A stretch of DNA of 5,171 nt. Source: Geobacteraceae bacterium (GTDB lineage Bacteria > Desulfobacterota > Desulfuromonadia > Desulfuromonadales > Geopsychrobacteraceae). The stretch is taken from assembly GCA_027064785.1 (NCBI GenBank), contig JAMOPE010000460.1:1-5171 (forward strand), in the 5' to 3' direction. Numbering within the stretch: the stretch's first letter is position 1; each line of letters starts with the position of its first letter. Positions 1-5,171 of this stretch are shown here, piece by piece. The notes under the pieces are model-generated. The model had not been told where the DNA came from, searched no databases, and saw only the letters and a list, made by a program, of their open reading frames with translations. Both the position numbers and the translations under genes were made by a program.

Positions 1-637
1 GTCGCTCTATGCCCGTGGGGGCCAGTTAGAAGATGCTCGCACTGCTTTGGAAGTTGCTCTGGAAAAGAATCCCGGGTTGCTTTTTGCGATTGAGGCACTG
101 ATTCCTGTTTTGTCGGCGAGCGGTGATTATTCACTGGCTGAACAACGTTTGCGGCAACTTCTTGAGCAGGGGATTGATCCTGCGTTCTGTTATGCCGAGT
201 TGGCGCAGATTTATGTCCAGCAACGCGATTTTACTGCCGCGGCTGATTTTACCCGGCAGGCTCTCAATGCCGGGAATCGCGAGTCGGGTTTTATTATGTT
301 AGCAGCGGCGGTTCTAGAGCATGTTGACGCTTTGGATGAAACGGAAGCTGTCCTGAAAATGCTTCCGGTTGCCGGTTGTGGCGGCGGCGTGAGCCTGCCA
401 CTGGCAGAGTTCTGGCTGCGGCAGAAGCATGAGCTGGGAAGAATCCTTGATACCTTCAATGCCGCTTGTCGTGAAGAACCTGACAACCCACGCTGGCAAC
501 TGCGGGTTGCTCAGACCTATCTGGCTCGTAACTGGGTCAAGGATGGGGTTAAATTACTCCGCAAAGTTGTTGATGATCCGCGTTTGAGTGACGAAATGGC
601 CGAAGAAGCGCGCCAGTTACTTGCTGAACACGGTTAG
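1..637 (+). CDS. TPR-repeat protein, 3' part (5' end outside window)
   Basis: The reading frame is open from base 2, so the gene begins upstream; 211 codons are visible before the TAG at 635-637. An in-frame TTG at 47 is not a credible start because the TPR pattern already runs through the codons before it (SLYARGGQLEDAR). The visible protein is a series of amphipathic helix pairs with TPR spacing (small residue, Gly, then Ala, then a Pro at the turn), for example around AEQRLRQLLEQGIDP, AAADFTRQALNAG and, near the end, NPRWQLRVAQTYLARN. TPR arrays are protein-binding scaffolds. No transmembrane segment or catalytic motif is seen in this part. The C-terminus lacks the CxxC metal site of LapB/YciM, so I do not call it that. 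It is very probably co-transcribed with the next gene, two bases downstream. The binding partner is unknown. Confidence 0.85.
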   Translation, partial: SLYARGGQLEDARTALEVALEKNPGLLFAIEALIPVLSASGDYSLAEQRLRQLLEQGIDPAFCYAELAQIYVQQRDFTAAADFTRQALNAGNRESGFIMLAAAVLEHVDALDETEAVLKMLPVAGCGGGVSLPLAEFWLRQKHELGRILDTFNAACREEPDNPRWQLRVAQTYLARNWVKDGVKLLRKVVDDPRLSDEMAEEARQLLAEHG

Positions 638-639
638 TT

Positions 640-1113
640 ATGGCAACGATTTCTGAGCTGAAAGAGTATCTGGCTGAACACGCTATCGAAGTCTGGGAGT
701 ATGCGGAGCCGACGGCAACCGCAGCAGCGGCGGCTGATGCGGTTGGTTGCGGTGTTGCCGAGATTGCCAAGACGCTTCTATTTCTCGTCGGCGGAACTCC
801 GGTTGTGGTGGTGACTTGTGGTGATGTGAAGGTTAAAAGTTCACGCTTAAAGCAGGCGTTTGGCTTGTCTGGGAAGGTTAAACTACCACAGGGAGATGAT
901 GTTGAGAGGTTGACCGGTTATCTTCCCGGCGGAGTTTGCCCTTTTCTTTTGCCCGCCGATCTACCGATTCTTCTTGATACCTCATTGCAACGCTTCCCGG
1001 TCGTTTATGCTGCCGCTGGAAACAACCATTCGGCTGTCCCTGTCACCGTTGCTCAGCTGCAACAACTCACCGGTGCTGAGCTTGGTGATGTTTGTGACTC
1101 CGTCGTAATCTGA
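640..1113 (+). CDS. YbaK/EbsC-family aminoacyl-tRNA deacylase
   Basis: This 157-residue protein matches the single-domain YbaK/EbsC/ProX family, which hydrolyses mischarged aminoacyl-tRNAs (such as Cys-tRNA-Pro or Ala-tRNA-Pro) in trans in the cytoplasm. Visible family marks are the segment AEIAKTLLF with the conserved Lys at residue 44, a VVVVTCGDVKV strand, the glycine-proline loop GYLPGGVCPF at residues 93-102, and a C-terminal YAAAGNNHSAV segment followed by the usual LxxLTGA helix. The length is normal for the family. The ATG at 640 is two bases after the stop of the TPR gene and no Shine-Dalgarno sequence is visible before it, so translation probably depends on the upstream gene. Which amino acid it edits (Cys, Ala or other) cannot be told from motifs alone, so no symbol is given. 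Confidence 0.9.
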   Translation: MATISELKEYLAEHAIEVWEYAEPTATAAAAADAVGCGVAEIAKTLLFLVGGTPVVVVTCGDVKVKSSRLKQAFGLSGKVKLPQGDDVERLTGYLPGGVCPFLLPADLPILLDTSLQRFPVVYAAAGNNHSAVPVTVAQLQQLTGAELGDVCDSVVI

Positions 1114-1124
1114 ACATTTTTTTT
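1088..1124 (+). terminator. weak candidate intrinsic terminator
   Basis: ATGTT at 1088-1092 can pair with AACAT at 1113-1117, extended by two G-U wobbles, and is followed directly by eight T residues (1117-1124). The stem is AT-rich and the loop is long (16 bases), with only a short GAC/GTC pair inside it, so this is weak. Its position overlapping the stop codon of the deacylase gene and ahead of a new promoter makes it plausible. Confidence 0.25.
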
Positions 1125-1160
1125 GTTTCCCCCTTTTCTGAGTAAAACCCCGCTGTCCCC

Positions 1161-1186
1161 TTGTTGATTAGTTTTGTTGAGTTTTT
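1161..1186 (+). repeat. imperfect 13-bp tandem repeat over the -35 region
   Basis: Two adjacent 13-base units, 1161-1173 and 1174-1186, share a perfect TTGTTGA head and match at 10 of 13 positions. The second unit contains the proposed -35 hexamer. One helical turn plus about 2.5 bp between units would suit two copies of a regulator bound side by side, but no regulator is identified. Confidence 0.5.
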
Positions 1187-1204
1187 TTCTGTGACCGCTA
1201 TAAT
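1177..1204 (+). promoter_or_regulatory. sigma70-type promoter of the kinase operon
   Basis: A perfect TATAAT (-10) lies at 1199-1204, with TTGAGT (-35, four of six matches to TTGACA) at 1177-1182 and a 16-base spacer. Transcription would start near 1211, giving a leader of about 60 bases before the kinase ATG at 1273. It sits in the only sizeable gap of the window and points into the signalling operon. Confidence 0.6.
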
Positions 1205-1210
1205 GCTATG

Positions 1211-1229
1211 TTGTCGAACCCGTCAACAA
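1211..1229. promoter_or_regulatory. imperfect dyad at the predicted transcription start
   Basis: TTGTCGA (1211-1217) and TCAACAA (1223-1229) form an inverted repeat with six of seven positions matching and a 5-base centre. The right arm is the exact reverse complement of the TTGTTGA heptamer that occurs twice upstream. Its place over the predicted +1 is typical of an operator. As RNA it would be only a modest hairpin with no T-tract, so it is unlikely to be a terminator. Confidence 0.4.
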
Positions 1230-1272
1230 TTCTTGATTTTTCTCCCTGTTTTCTCGAGGAGCCCGCACCTAG

Positions 1273-2343
1273 ATGGTTAGCCCGACTGTCCCACTAGAGA
1301 CCGGTTATAAAAATACCTGGGGATTTGCCCAGCTGCTGGAGCATATCGATATCGGGATTCTGGTGCTTGACCTCAATTTAAAAGTGATCGACTATTGTAA
1401 CGCGGCATTTTTTGAAGTTCTTCAGGACGATCAGTTGTGCCGTAATTATCAGGGGTTGTACGATCTCTTTGTCCGCAATATTGAATCACTGGATGATTTT
1501 GATCTTGCCGGTCGGGTTGCTCATCAGGTGACTCATCGGGGTCGCTTGTATGGTCATTCGGTTTACAAGGCCGCATCCGATTACCGCTGTATTTTTATTC
1601 GCGATATTACCGAGAAGAGCCGCCTTGAATCGATTGCTCAAGCTGTCAACGCGATGGATAATATTGGTTTTATTTTTTCCGGTATCCGTCACGAAATCGG
1701 CAACCCGTTAAATTCTCTAAAAATGGCACTGAGCGTCCTCAAGCAGAATGCCGATAATATTTCTACCGAAATGCTGCAGGAATATGTTGATCGCGGTCTG
1801 GTTGACATCGGCCGGATGGAATATCTACTGAAGTCACTGCGGACATTCACGATGTATGAGAATGTTGACCTCAAGGATCTTCACCTGGTTGAATTTATGG
1901 GGAAATTTATTTCCCTGTTGGAGCGTGATTGCCTTTCCCACGGAATTCGCATCAAGACCCGGATTCCTCTTGATCTGGCATGGGTTCGGATTGATGAACG
2001 GGCACTCCATCAGGCGTTATTAAATATTTTCAATAATGCTGCCGATTCGTTGAAGGATCAGGCCTCACCCGAAATTGTTATTCGTGCCGAGGTTCGGGAT
2101 CAACTGGTGTGGCTGACGATTGCTGACAATGGCTGCGGAATTTCCCCGGAGCAGCGGAAGCACCTGTTTCAGCCGTTTAATACCAGCAAAGCTGACGGTA
2201 ACGGACTGGGGCTGGTGATTACCCGCAAGTTACTGGCAATGATGAACAGTTCGATCGAGATTGAAAGTCAACCGGGGGCAGGAACCAAAGTCATTATCGG
2301 ATTACCCATAGCAACACAGACAAAACGACAGGTTGAAGTGTGA
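1273..2343 (+). CDS. soluble PAS-domain sensor histidine kinase
   Basis: This 356-residue protein has a PAS-like sensor domain (about residues 14-115, ending in the FIRDITEK exit motif), a dimerisation/phosphoacceptor region with the H-box SGIRHEIGNPLNSLKMAL and predicted phospho-His140, and a HATPase_c domain. The ATP-binding boxes are complete: N-box NIFNNAADS (251-259), G1 DNGCGI (285-290), F-box LFQPF (298-302) and G2 GNGLGL (309-314). No transmembrane segment or signal peptide is seen, so it should sense a cytoplasmic cue; the PAS ligand cannot be predicted. The ATG at 1273 follows a GAGGAG Shine-Dalgarno (1256-1261) at a rather long 11-base spacing. It is the first gene behind the promoter at 1177-1204. 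Its stop overlaps the start of the response regulator gene by four bases (GTGA), so the two are almost certainly cognate partners. Confidence 0.93.
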   Translation: MVSPTVPLETGYKNTWGFAQLLEHIDIGILVLDLNLKVIDYCNAAFFEVLQDDQLCRNYQGLYDLFVRNIESLDDFDLAGRVAHQVTHRGRLYGHSVYKAASDYRCIFIRDITEKSRLESIAQAVNAMDNIGFIFSGIRHEIGNPLNSLKMALSVLKQNADNISTEMLQEYVDRGLVDIGRMEYLLKSLRTFTMYENVDLKDLHLVEFMGKFISLLERDCLSHGIRIKTRIPLDLAWVRIDERALHQALLNIFNNAADSLKDQASPEIVIRAEVRDQLVWLTIADNGCGISPEQRKHLFQPFNTSKADGNGLGLVITRKLLAMMNSSIEIESQPGAGTKVIIGLPIATQTKRQVEV

Positions 2344-3407
2344 AAAAAATACTGATAGTTGATGATGAAGTTTCTTTTTTGCTTTCGTTACGCGACGGCT
2401 TGAGTAAGCATCGCGACAAGTTTCAAATTCTGACGGCTGAAAATGGTCGGGAAGCGGTTGATGTTCTCCGTTCCATGTCAATTGATCTGCTGGTGACGGA
2501 CTTGAAACTTCCCGAGATGAACGGCTTTGAGCTGTTGGCGTGGACGAGTCGCCATCAACCCCAATTACCGGTCATTGTCATGTCGGCTTTTGGCACCCCG
2601 GAGATTGAAGAACGTCTTGCCAAAATGGATACGTTGCAGTTTCTCGATAAACCGCTCGATATTCAGATGCTTGAAGAGGGGATTTTCAATGGCTTGAATG
2701 CCGGTGGCAAGAGTTTTATCCGCGGGATTACTCTGGCGACATTTCTGCAATTGATGAAGGTTGAAAAGAAAAACTGTACATTGAAGATTGCCGCCGCCGC
2801 AGGAACTGCCTATCTCTATGTGTATCGCGGTGAGCTGGTTGATGCTGAATTCGGGTCACTTTCGGGCCTGGATGCTGCACTTGAAATTGTCAGCTGGAAT
2901 GATGCTGAAATTGAAATGGATGGGATCTGTCGCCGCCAGGATGATGCTATTCAACTGTCGATGGAACATCTGCTTATCGAAGCATTTAAACGCAAAGATG
3001 AAGCGGCAGAACTTGAAAAAATGGAGGTTGGCGATAGCGTCACTGCTGCAACTCCGTCTCTTGACCTCGAACCCGATACTGTAGACATCTCACCGTTAGT
3101 CAAAGTTCTCAATCGTCTGGTTCCGGTTCAGGAATTTATTATTTTAAGTCAAAGTCGTTCTGTGATTGCCAGAAATGCCGGGGCGTGTTCATTGACAACA
3201 GCCGCCCCCGTTGAACTGGATCAACTGCTGCAACCATTATCCAATGATCTAAGTTTCGGACCTTATCGTTATGTCACATTTAACAGTGCCAGACGGCACC
3301 GCTACCTGTTGTTTCGCAGCCAGAATTACTGTGTGCTGGCAAAGTTGAAAGCGGGGACACAATCGCTACAGATTGTCAGGGAGTTGGAGCAATATATCGG
3401 CGGTTAA
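2340..3407 (+). CDS. response regulator: receiver + PATAN (DUF4388) + Roadblock-like domain
   Basis: This 355-residue protein starts with a complete receiver domain (2-118): acidic pair D8/D9, phosphoacceptor Asp54 in VTDLKLPEMNG, Ser82 in MSAF and Lys104 in DKP. Residues about 123-215 look like a PATAN/DUF4388 domain (GKSFIRGITLATFLQLMKVEKKNCTLKI read in pieces, then YLYVYRGELVDAEF and an EAL-like helix pair). An acidic linker (about 219-248) leads to a C-terminal region (250-355) with the helix-strand-helix-strand layout of Roadblock/LC7 domains: LVKVLNRLVPVQEFIILS, then SVIARNAG, a central helix and strands. No DNA-binding or enzymatic output domain is present, so signalling is probably by protein contact. 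The GTG at 2340 overlaps the kinase stop, with only a weak AGG at 2330-2332 ahead, which points to translational coupling. The receiver call is certain, PATAN is likely, and the Roadblock call is by pattern only. Confidence 0.9.
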   Translation: MKKILIVDDEVSFLLSLRDGLSKHRDKFQILTAENGREAVDVLRSMSIDLLVTDLKLPEMNGFELLAWTSRHQPQLPVIVMSAFGTPEIEERLAKMDTLQFLDKPLDIQMLEEGIFNGLNAGGKSFIRGITLATFLQLMKVEKKNCTLKIAAAAGTAYLYVYRGELVDAEFGSLSGLDAALEIVSWNDAEIEMDGICRRQDDAIQLSMEHLLIEAFKRKDEAAELEKMEVGDSVTAATPSLDLEPDTVDISPLVKVLNRLVPVQEFIILSQSRSVIARNAGACSLTTAAPVELDQLLQPLSNDLSFGPYRYVTFNSARRHRYLLFRSQNYCVLAKLKAGTQSLQIVRELEQYIGG

Positions 3408-3423
3408 CAATGCAACCGTTTGG

Positions 3424-3430
3424 GAGAGGA
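3424..3430 (+). promoter_or_regulatory. strong Shine-Dalgarno for the Roadblock gene at 3437
   Basis: GAGAGGA lies six bases before the ATG at 3437, in the 29-base gap after the response regulator. It is clearly stronger than the site before the response regulator, which suggests the Roadblock protein is made independently of coupling and perhaps in greater amount. Confidence 0.6.
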
Positions 3431-3436
3431 TAGACA

Positions 3437-4090
3437 ATGATAAATCTGATTGATGAGCTTAAAGTGATCCCGGGAATTGTCGGTGCCTGTATTGTGAGTA
3501 CCGAAGGTTTACAGGCAACCAATCTGCCTGCGATGTTCAAGCCCGAACGGTTGAGCCTGGTGGGAAATCATCTGCTGGCACTGAGTGCTTCGGGGCGTAA
3601 CAGCTTTAGTGATCTGACCGATATGACTTTGAACTATGATGAATCGGTGGTTGTCGCCCGTGAGCTGATTGAGGGGACGATCCTGTTTGCGATCTGTGAC
3701 CCAACCTTCAATTACAACTTGTTGACGATGTCGTTCAATCTGCTGCAGGAAGAGTTTAAAGGCGGTAACTTCAGTGCTTCGACCGTTGCTGCTCCCGTAG
3801 TGACAGAACCGGTTGCTGCACCCCCGACTCCTCCCTCTGAAGCTAAAATCAGTGCTCCACTGCAGGATCTTCTCGATGATTTGAAGAGGTTGTTGAGTAA
3901 AATTCTGGGTCCGATGGCTGGATTTGTCTTTGACGATGTCGTTGAGGAATGGCAGGCTCAGGGTGCTGCCGGTTTTTCCCGGATCGAAGATTTGATCAGT
4001 GGTATTAATCGGGAAATTGATGATCAGGAAAAGATTGATCATTACCGCAGCCTTATCGCCCCATTACTTAAATCCTTCCAGAAGGGTTAG
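3437..4090 (+). CDS. Roadblock/LC7 protein with proline-rich linker and helical C-terminal domain
   Basis: This 217-residue protein has two parts. Residues 1-108 form a Roadblock/LC7 domain: an N-terminal helix (LIDELKVIPGIVGACIVS), the STEGLQA turn, a long central helix (about 38-54), strands SVVVARELIEG and TILFAICD, and a final helix. Roadblock domains dimerise and, as in MglB, can act on Ras-like GTPases. Residues about 110-138 are an Ala/Pro/Val-rich flexible linker. Residues about 140-217 are a separate, mostly helical domain with a central LGPMAGFVF segment and a terminal amphipathic helix. It resembles the short GPxA-type helical domains attached to various bacterial signalling proteins, but I cannot name the family with certainty. 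There is no signal peptide or membrane segment, so it is cytosolic. It lies between a PATAN response regulator and another Roadblock gene in the same operon. Confidence 0.85.
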   Translation: MINLIDELKVIPGIVGACIVSTEGLQATNLPAMFKPERLSLVGNHLLALSASGRNSFSDLTDMTLNYDESVVVARELIEGTILFAICDPTFNYNLLTMSFNLLQEEFKGGNFSASTVAAPVVTEPVAAPPTPPSEAKISAPLQDLLDDLKRLLSKILGPMAGFVFDDVVEEWQAQGAAGFSRIEDLISGINREIDDQEKIDHYRSLIAPLLKSFQKG

Positions 4091-4098
4091 GAGTATTT

Positions 4099-4446
4099 AT
4101 GGCAACTGCAAAAGATTTTGTCAGCCGAGTTGACCAGATTGATGGTGTTGCCGGTTGTCTACTGATCAAAGAGAATGGTGCCAGCCTTGGACAAACACTG
4201 GATGATGTCGATACCTATACCTCTTTGTTGCTCAATAGTGTCGAGCTGTCAAATGAGGTGATGGAAAAAACTGGATTTAGCTATTGTCGCCACATCAGTT
4301 TTCAGCGTAGTAATGATGAAAACTTCTATATTTTCCCGATCAGAAATTATTTATTGGGAGTGCTTTTGGATGCCGACTGCTCAGAACCGGTCATGCTGGA
4401 GCAGGTAGCACAGCTGATTAATCGCGTGTCTGTCGGTGGCCCCTGA
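4099..4446 (+). CDS. stand-alone Roadblock/LC7-like protein (MglB-like fold)
   Basis: The 115-residue product is about the length of a single Roadblock domain. The pattern is helix (AKDFVSRVDQIDGV), strand (AGCLLIK), a glycine turn (ENGASLG), a central helix (TYTSLLLNSVELSNEVMEKTG), strands (HISFQRS, NFYIFPIRNYLLGVLLD) and a closing helix (MLEQVAQLINRV). This matches Roadblock/LC7 topology, though it is divergent from the protein of the preceding gene. The ATG at 4099 is well set by AGGAG at 4089-4093, which overlaps the preceding stop codon, with a 5-base spacer, so the two Roadblock genes should be translated together. It may form homodimers or heterodimers with the neighbouring Roadblock domains. 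A GTPase-regulating role is inferred from the family and not shown by the sequence. Confidence 0.8.
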   Translation: MATAKDFVSRVDQIDGVAGCLLIKENGASLGQTLDDVDTYTSLLLNSVELSNEVMEKTGFSYCRHISFQRSNDENFYIFPIRNYLLGVLLDADCSEPVMLEQVAQLINRVSVGGP

Positions 4447-4459
4447 CCTGACCCCTGGG
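4440..4459. repeat. CCCCTGACCTGACCCC element at the gene end
   Basis: A C-rich stretch with internally repeated CCCCTG and TGACC units begins in the last codons of the Roadblock gene, includes its TGA (4444-4446) and runs into the spacer. It does not fold into a good hairpin and has no T-tract worth the name, so it is not a convincing terminator. It resembles the GGGGTCAGG-type short motifs found as dispersed repeats in some proteobacterial genomes, but one copy cannot establish that. Confidence 0.25.
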
Positions 4460-4505
4460 TTTTGAATTTGAGTTTCCTCTCCATCAGGAGATGCCCTAGT
4501 TATAA

Positions 4506-4510
4506 AAGGA
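4506..4510 (+). promoter_or_regulatory. Shine-Dalgarno deciding the nitroreductase start
   Basis: AAGGA sits eight bases before the ATG at 4519. The alternative upstream in-frame TTG at 4462 has no such site and would add 19 residues with no family similarity, so the ATG is preferred. Confidence 0.6.
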
Positions 4511-4518
4511 TTGATTTC

Positions 4519-5049
4519 ATGCTTGAGCTGTTACAACAGCGCCGTAGTGTGCGCAAATATAAATCACAACCTGTCGAACCGGAAAAAATTGCCCTGTTAA
4601 GTGAAGCCTTGTTGCGGGCACCGTCATCACGAAATTTTCAACCCTGTGAATTTATTCTGGTTGATGATCCCGAAAAGCTTCAGCATCTGGCGATTGCAAA
4701 AGCGCACGGAACATCTTTCTTTGCCTCTGCTCCGTTAGCGATTGTCATCGGCGCCGATCCCCAGAAATCGGATGTGTGGATTGAGGACAGCTCAATCGCC
4801 GCAATTATCGTTCAGTTAGCTGCGGAAAGTCAGGGTTTGAAAAGTTGCTGGGCGCAGTTGCGTTTGCGCAAGCATGATGATGACACCAGTGCGTCAGAAT
4901 TTGTCCGTCAGCTCGTCGGTCTCCCCGAAGGGATGGAGGTCCCGATGGTGATTGCTGTCGGCTATGCCGATATTGAGGTCCCCGGTCATCCCCGCGAAGA
5001 ATTATCAGATAACAAAATCCATAAAAACCAATATAATCAGGAGAAATGA
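4519..5049 (+). CDS. nitroreductase-family FMN oxidoreductase
   Basis: The 176-residue product starting at the ATG opens directly with the nitroreductase signature: RRSVRKY (residues 8-14), whose arginines and Ser contact the FMN phosphate, then [13 protein letters not shown] (33-45), the counterpart of the usual PSxxNxQPW motif. Later marks are [10 protein letters not shown], the [20 protein letters not shown] helix region (family GLGTCW) and [18 protein letters not shown] near the end. The family uses NAD(P)H and FMN to reduce nitro compounds, quinones or other acceptors, normally as a cytosolic dimer; the true substrate cannot be read from sequence. Length is at the short end of the family. 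It follows the Roadblock gene by 72 bases with no clear terminator between, so read-through from the signalling operon is possible. Its TGA overlaps the next start codon by one base. Confidence 0.9.
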   Translation: MLELLQQRRSVRKYKSQPVEPEKIALLSEALLRAPSSRNFQPCEFILVDDPEKLQHLAIAKAHGTSFFASAPLAIVIGADPQKSDVWIEDSSIAAIIVQLAAESQGLKSCWAQLRLRKHDDDTSASEFVRQLVGLPEGMEVPMVIAVGYADIEVPGHPREELSDNKIHKNQYNQEK

Positions 5050-5171
5050 TGTCAGTTGTCGCTACAGGAAACAAAGTTAAGATCCACTACACCGGAACCT
5101 TTGACGACGGTGAGGTCTTCGATTCCTCACGTGAAGTCGACCCGTTAGAGTTTGAAGTCGGTGCTGGACAG
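5049..5171 (+). CDS. FKBP-type peptidyl-prolyl cis-trans isomerase, N-terminal part
   Basis: Forty-one codons are visible before the window ends. After a short lead (MSVVATGN) comes [19 protein letters not shown] and then [10 protein letters not shown], the opening of the FKBP fold as found in SlyD-like and short bacterial FKBPs, which catalyse prolyl isomerisation and assist folding. Two adjacent in-frame ATGs are present at 5046 and 5049. AGGAG at 5039-5043 gives a 2-base spacer to the first and a 5-base spacer to the second, so 5049 is preferred. No signal peptide is visible, which suggests a cytosolic form. The start overlaps the stop of the nitroreductase gene (TGATG), implying coupled translation. 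Whether it carries the SlyD insert-in-flap domain or metal-binding tail lies outside the window. Confidence 0.88.
   Translation, partial: MSVVATGNKVKIHYTGTFDDGEVFDSSREVDPLEFEVGAGQ

Noticed and set aside
1..637. Identification of the TPR protein as LapB/YciM
   Set aside because: The C-terminus lacks the CxxC rubredoxin-like metal site that marks that family.
2788..3084. Open frame of 98 codons on the plus strand inside the response regulator gene
   Set aside because: It overlaps the PATAN region in another frame, its Met/Trp/Lys-rich product has no domain pattern, and there is no ribosome binding site of note.
3509..4042. Long open frame of 177 codons on the minus strand inside the Roadblock gene
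   Set aside because: It is fully antisense to a well-supported gene, has no recognisable domain pattern, and its composition looks like an out-of-frame translation.
4478..4491. TCTCC-ATCA-GGAGA hairpin between the Roadblock and nitroreductase genes
   Set aside because: Only five base pairs, with no T-tract after it, so it is not a terminator; the ATG CCC TAG starting at 4491 lacks proper spacing to be a leader peptide.
4501..4506. TATAAA as a possible -10 for the nitroreductase gene
   Set aside because: The nearest TTGA-type -35 is 27 bases away, and a start near 4513 would remove the AAGGA site that the gene seems to use.
5032..5037. TATAAT hexamer just before the FKBP start
   Set aside because: There is no matching -35 at the right distance, and transcription would begin after the Shine-Dalgarno at 5039-5043, leaving it out of the message.
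4805..5074. Open frame of 89 codons on the minus strand near the window end
   Set aside because: It is antisense to the nitroreductase gene and the start of the FKBP gene, both of which have clear family motifs.

Overview
The window is a compact, one-directional stretch with every supported gene on the + strand and only one intergenic gap over 100 bases (1114-1272). Base composition is intermediate. The PAS kinase, PATAN-domain response regulator and Roadblock/LC7 proteins, together with the 'RHEIGNP' style of H-box, fit a deltaproteobacterium in the broad sense (Desulfuromonadales-like, near Pelobacter, Desulfuromonas or Geobacter). That placement is inferred from gene content and has not been tested.

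Layout: (i) 1-637 is the 3' part of a TPR-repeat protein, followed two bases later by a YbaK/EbsC-type aminoacyl-tRNA deacylase (640-1113). (ii) 1114-1272 is a non-coding region with a good sigma70-type promoter (TTGAGT-N16-TATAAT). Around it lie four copies of a TTGTTGA-like heptamer, one of them in the other orientation. (iii) 1273-4446 is a signalling operon of four genes: a soluble PAS histidine kinase, a receiver-PATAN-Roadblock response regulator (4-base overlap), a Roadblock protein with a separate helical C-terminal domain, and a stand-alone Roadblock protein. (iv) 4519-5049 encodes a nitroreductase-family flavoprotein. Its stop codon overlaps the start of an FKBP-type prolyl isomerase (5049 onward), which runs off the end of the window.

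How the genes may work together: the kinase should phosphorylate Asp54 of the response regulator. That regulator has no DNA-binding domain. It carries PATAN and Roadblock modules, and the next two genes supply two more Roadblock modules. Roadblock/LC7 proteins (the MglB family) commonly act on small Ras-like GTPases (the MglA family), and PATAN domains are known from the same signalling circles. The operon therefore looks like a two-component system whose output is a Roadblock assembly, plausibly controlling a GTPase encoded elsewhere, since none lies in the window. This is the most interesting part of the window. The nitroreductase and FKBP genes look like housekeeping neighbours that may be co-transcribed but have no evident functional link.
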